21,381 nucleotides of DNA from Gracilaria domingensis (Eukaryota; Rhodophyta; Florideophyceae; Gracilariales; Gracilariaceae), in NCBI GenBank assembly GCA_022539475.1, contig VCMS01000517.1, positions 1 to 21,381 on the forward strand, written 5' to 3'. A model generated the notes under the pieces. The model did not search any database. It worked only from the letters and a program-made list of their open reading frames with translations, and was not told the origin of the DNA. The position numbers and the translations under genes are program-made. Of this stretch, positions 18,401 to 21,381 are shown piece by piece; the stretch's first letter is position 1; every line of letters begins with the position of its first letter.

Positions 18401-19201
18401 CGCTTTCTTTTGAAAGGAGGCTATAGCGAGAACGGGGACAGCTCACGGGTGGACATTGAGAAGATGATACCAAGCCTCGAGCGTGATAAGAACGCGGCTG
18501 AAGCTGCACGCGAGGATACGGAACGCGCTTTACGAGAATCGAAGACAATGCGTTTCTGAGTTGGAGGGTTGTCTCCATCGATTACGGGAGAATGAGGCGC
18601 AGCTCAGAAAGGACCAGAAGAGTGCGATGGAACTCGAAGTGAAGCAGGCAAAGAAACAAATCGCCAAAGTTATTCGGGCGATGCAGAAAGGTGGTGGTTC
18701 TGCGCAGGCCGCAGGCCGCGAGACGGAAAAGCTGGGGAGGATGAAAGTTCCTGGTGCTGAGACTTCTCCATCGCAAGTTGTGCGATCGGAATCAATCAAC
18801 GTTGATGATGTTAGAGAATATGATAAGGTGATTGTTCCCAGGCTGAGTGCTAATGAGGTAGAGGTAGTGCAAAAGCTCAGCAAGAATGAACTGATGGTAG
18901 CTATTGGAGCGATGAAGGCAAAAGTCAAAGTCGAGGAAGTCGCATCAGTTAATCAGAGGAAGGTTAAACGCCCAATGTCACATCCAAACGGAGGCGAGGG
19001 AACGGGACGGGTAGCAAGCAGCTCAATGTATGTACGGCACGCGGCACGTGAACTATCTTTCATCAAGGCTTGATTAGCAGGACAATTGATGCAAGACCAA
19101 GAACATTTGATGAGGCACGAAGAACGGTCAAACGCGTAGGTACGTCGGGCGCAAACGAACCAAAGCTCTTGCAATTTAGCGTAGCTTCCATTTACTTGTA
19201 G
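18401..19201 (+). pseudogene. broken coiled-coil protein gene interrupted by the retrotransposon
   Basis: I do not recognise the family. The frame is open at the LTR edge (18401) and reads a highly charged, helix-forming stretch (ERDKNAAEAAREDTERALRE) to a stop at 18557-18559. The same style of sequence resumes in the +1 frame (ELEGCLHRLRENEAQLRKDQ, then a Lys/Glu-rich helix) and runs to 19073. A third segment, in the first frame again (from 19052), contains TIDARPRTFDEARRTVKRV and stops at 19199-19201. The simplest reading is one coiled-coil protein of about 260 residues or more with two frame breaks, its 5' end cut off by the insertion. The stop overlaps the stop of the - strand recombinase relic by 10 nt, so both may belong to one older element. 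The true extent and start are unknown. Confidence 0.5.
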
Positions 19202-20452
19202 ATCTCGCGCATTACACTTTCGTCTTGTTCATCTATCTGTTCTTCGGTAAGAGTAATGGCATGGTTCAAGAAAGCTTCGGCTCCATTAAAGCGAGGTAGA
19301 CTGGTTTGACAGTCGTTGTAGACCTCACAATAGTTTGCGTATGACGCAAAGTCGGACGACTTCACCAATTCCATGATAAACTCATCCTTATATCCCAAAG
19401 AACGATATAACTGTACAGCACCTCTCTTCAAAGAATGGCCGGAGTACGCCGAAGCATCTCCTTCACCAACACCGATAGATTGTAATCTACTTTGGTAAAA
19501 ATAAAGATCTTTTTTGAGGTTTAAAAAGCCACCCCCCCCCCTCCCTTTTCTTTGGAAAAAGAACGGAAAAAAAAAAAAATTGGGGGTTTGGGGGGGGGTG
19601 TCTATAACTGGCAAAATCACCCGGCCATCGTGTTTTTCAAGTTGCAGAAGAGATATCCTCAAACGGCGCACGCGAACAGAGCCAAAGCCAAAATGGCAAC
19701 AAAAGATCCATGATGAAGAATACGTAACCACAGACCTACCACCCCTCTGAATGTTATAGGTTTCTTTCCTGGTAGTTTTTTGTCGCTACCGGTATAGTAG
19801 CGTGATAGTATTGCTGGTGTTGAAACATTTTGTTAAGAAAGTTTGGTAACTTATCATACCGCAGTCCCAAGTTCAAGCCAACCACAATAATTGTATGCAA
19901 CAAAACGTCCGTAGGCTTAACAACCTTACCATTGCCAAACCAAAATTTGCTCTGCAAGGTCACAGGCTAGATGAACAGATAGAGGCCTTGTGCGCATCTT
20001 TATATCTCCGCTGCGACTCAACGTAACCCTATAAGCTCTTCTAAAATTGTTCAAGTCCTCATTTTGTATGAGAGGGTTCCCAAACTCCCGGAACCAGGAG
20101 ATGGGTTCATGAAGAGCGATGACCATAATTCGAGTACACGATGCGCAACCCTTGACAAAGCGCCAGCACAGAGTCATATCCAAGCATGTCATTTCGTCCA
20201 TAGTTACAATGCTGCGCAATTAAAATTGATAATCAGCTCTGAGCTGAGCCATTACCTCACGAGGATCATTAGCCTTGATTTGTTGAGCATAAGTCTGCAG
20301 TACACGTTCGGCCTTCCTTGCGTTCGCCTTCGATGCTTCGCTGTAGCGTGTGAATCATTTCTCGACTGGAATCGGACTTTCAAAGTTTAAGGTTGCCGCT
20401 TACGTGTATTGGCGTTTAGTGACCTATTTCGAGTACCAGACCTAGTCTCCAT
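19192..20452 (-). pseudogene. degenerate tyrosine recombinase (YR) gene
   Basis: Remnant of a site-specific recombinase of the tyrosine family, as carried by Crypton- and DIRS-like elements. Reading leftwards, a helical segment (KANARKAERVLQTYAQQIKA) occupies 20354-20223 and ends in an in-frame TAA at 20222-20220. The frame continues from 20219 to about 19926. A frame change leads to VGLNLGLRYDKL with the first catalytic Arg at 19859-19861 and a possible Lys in VATKNYQ. A second disrupted stretch follows, then GHSLKRGAVQLYRSLG with the H-x3-R signature (His 19435-19437, Arg 19423-19425). After that comes YANYCEVYN with candidate nucleophile Tyr at 19339-19341 or 19330-19332. At least three frame breaks and one nonsense codon make it non-functional as sequenced. 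An ATG at 20452 opens a short basic stretch that may be the N-terminus. Confidence 0.6.
19530..19600. other. homopolymer-rich patch, probably low-quality sequence
   Basis: Within 70 nt there are runs of 10 C, 13 A, 5 G and 9 G, unlike anything else in the window. The patch sits between the R and H-x3-R parts of the recombinase relic, where a conserved linker would be expected. It looks like failed base calling at a read end rather than a biological repeat. Confidence 0.55.
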
Positions 20453-21381
20453 GAAGAAGAGGTTTTGAGCCCAGATCGAACCTAACTCAGACGTCTAGTA
20501 ACAGGTTATTTATCCGTGGGTTATCAGGCCCATTTTGGTTCCATAAGATACTTACTCCAAATTCGTGAAAACATCATCAAAATTTTCTGTGCCGAAAATG
20601 AATTAAAATTTGAATGGATTGTAAACCATGAATGCTCGCTGTGAACGTACACCGTGAACGTACACCGTGAACGTACACCGTGAACGTACATCGTGAACGT
20701 TCACAGTTAACGTTCATAGTGGTCACCTGCTCACGATGATTATACATAGCAAAACTTTGTCCATTAGCACAGACAACACATGGCAATAAAAAGTTCTAGC
20801 TTTTCAATTCTACACCTAGTCGTCTACGTCGGTGACATAAATTTATTGCAAGATCAGGGATGTTAGAGATATTGAATTAATGATGTCTGAAATGCCATTC
20901 TCTTCCTATTATATTTGGATTCTCTGTGAAGCAATGCACTTGCTTTCAACGAAAGCTCCAGCCTTAAATTCCATAAATGTATGTACGTCAGACATAATGG
21001 CAGATATATTGAAAGCAACTCGATAAACAATATAAGATACTATTCTAAAAACTTAAACTTTTTGACTGAAACATGATGTATGATGCAGCGGTTGCCTATG
21101 CAAAACTGTTTAAAGATCTGCACAATGTTTCCGAACAGAATTTCATGGATCAAAGACAACAAGAACATAGAAAATCTCCGCGTTGATCTTTCTTAGATCG
21201 AAAACAGACTATGTCCGCCGACATCCATATAGTGCGCAAACGCGGCTTCGTGCAACTTCCCGAGGTTGGTTCATCTTTTTATAAGATCAACCATAGTGCA
21301 CCTTGACCAAGGCAATTTAGTCGGATGTTCTCCAGAGAATACAGGGGTAAAGGGCTTTGAAAAAAAAAACTTTTCAGCGTT
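20453..21381. other. AT-rich flank without a supportable gene
   Basis: Apart from the 13-bp repeat I see no coding sequence, RNA gene or known element here. Base composition is clearly more AT-rich than the retrotransposon. Short frames on both strands are under 70 codons and unconvincing. The window ends in a run of 10 A followed by CTTTTCAGCGTT. Confidence 0.6.
20641..20718. repeat. 13-bp tandem repeat, six units, built on a palindrome
   Basis: Six head-to-tail units: three GTGAACGTACACC, then GTGAACGTACATC, GTGAACGTTCACA and GTTAACGTTCATA. The fifth unit contains the perfect 12-bp palindrome GTGAACGTTCAC, and the others are near-palindromes. Divergence increases toward the right. There are no spacers, so this is a small minisatellite rather than a CRISPR array. 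Confidence 0.9.

Noticed and set aside
19567..19579. Run of 13 A as the poly(A) tail of a retroposed gene
   Set aside because: It lies inside a recombinase-like coding domain and is flanked by equally long C and G runs, so an artefact is more likely.
20641..20718. Possible CRISPR-like array
   Set aside because: Units of 13 bp are directly adjacent with no spacers, in a eukaryotic setting.
21180..21300. Short inverted repeats (GATC...TTAGATC; GGTTCATC...GATCAACC) near the right edge as transposon ends
   Set aside because: They are short and imperfect with no matching partner elsewhere in the window.

Overview
This is eukaryotic repeat DNA, not a bacterial or phage locus. About 18.4 of the 21.4 kb is a direct tandem of two copies (A and B) of one chromodomain-bearing Ty3/Gypsy LTR retrotransposon, repeating with a period of about 11.17 kb. 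The host is probably an alga, with a red alga as the weak first guess; this rests on the overall look of the Gypsy proteins and of a tyrosine-recombinase relic in the flank, and no search was possible.

Copy A (1-7231) enters the window inside reverse transcriptase. It continues through RNase H, integrase, a long disordered linker and a C-terminal chromodomain (stop at 4137), then a 2.3 kb non-coding stretch, a polypurine tract and one LTR (6469-7231). That LTR also serves as the 5' LTR of copy B. Copy B (6469-18400) is a complete element: LTR, 2-nt gap and primer-binding site, 440-nt leader, gag (7672-9756), pol reached by an apparent -1 frameshift at GTTAAAC on the gag stop, protease, RT, RNase H, integrase, linker, chromodomain (stop at 15307), the same 2.3 kb non-coding stretch, polypurine tract and 3' LTR (17640-18400). 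The two LTRs differ by about six substitutions and two 1-nt indels, so the insertion is young.

Neither pol is intact. Each copy carries its own single-base deletion in the linker (A near 3016, B near 14373), and each disconnects the chromodomain from integrase. Divergence between the copies is mosaic: about 0.4-1% over most of the length, but about 12% in two linker islands (2401-2740 and 3011-3330 in A), which suggests recombination between element lineages.

The right flank (18401-21381) is different, older DNA. The 3' LTR ends inside a broken coiled-coil reading frame on the + strand. That frame converges, tail to tail with a 10-nt overlap, on a degenerate tyrosine-recombinase gene on the - strand. 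The two may be remnants of one older mobile element. Beyond them lies AT-rich sequence with a 13-bp tandem repeat built on a palindrome and no gene I can support. Two patches look like sequence-quality problems: the first 30 nt and the homopolymer-rich stretch at 19530-19600.
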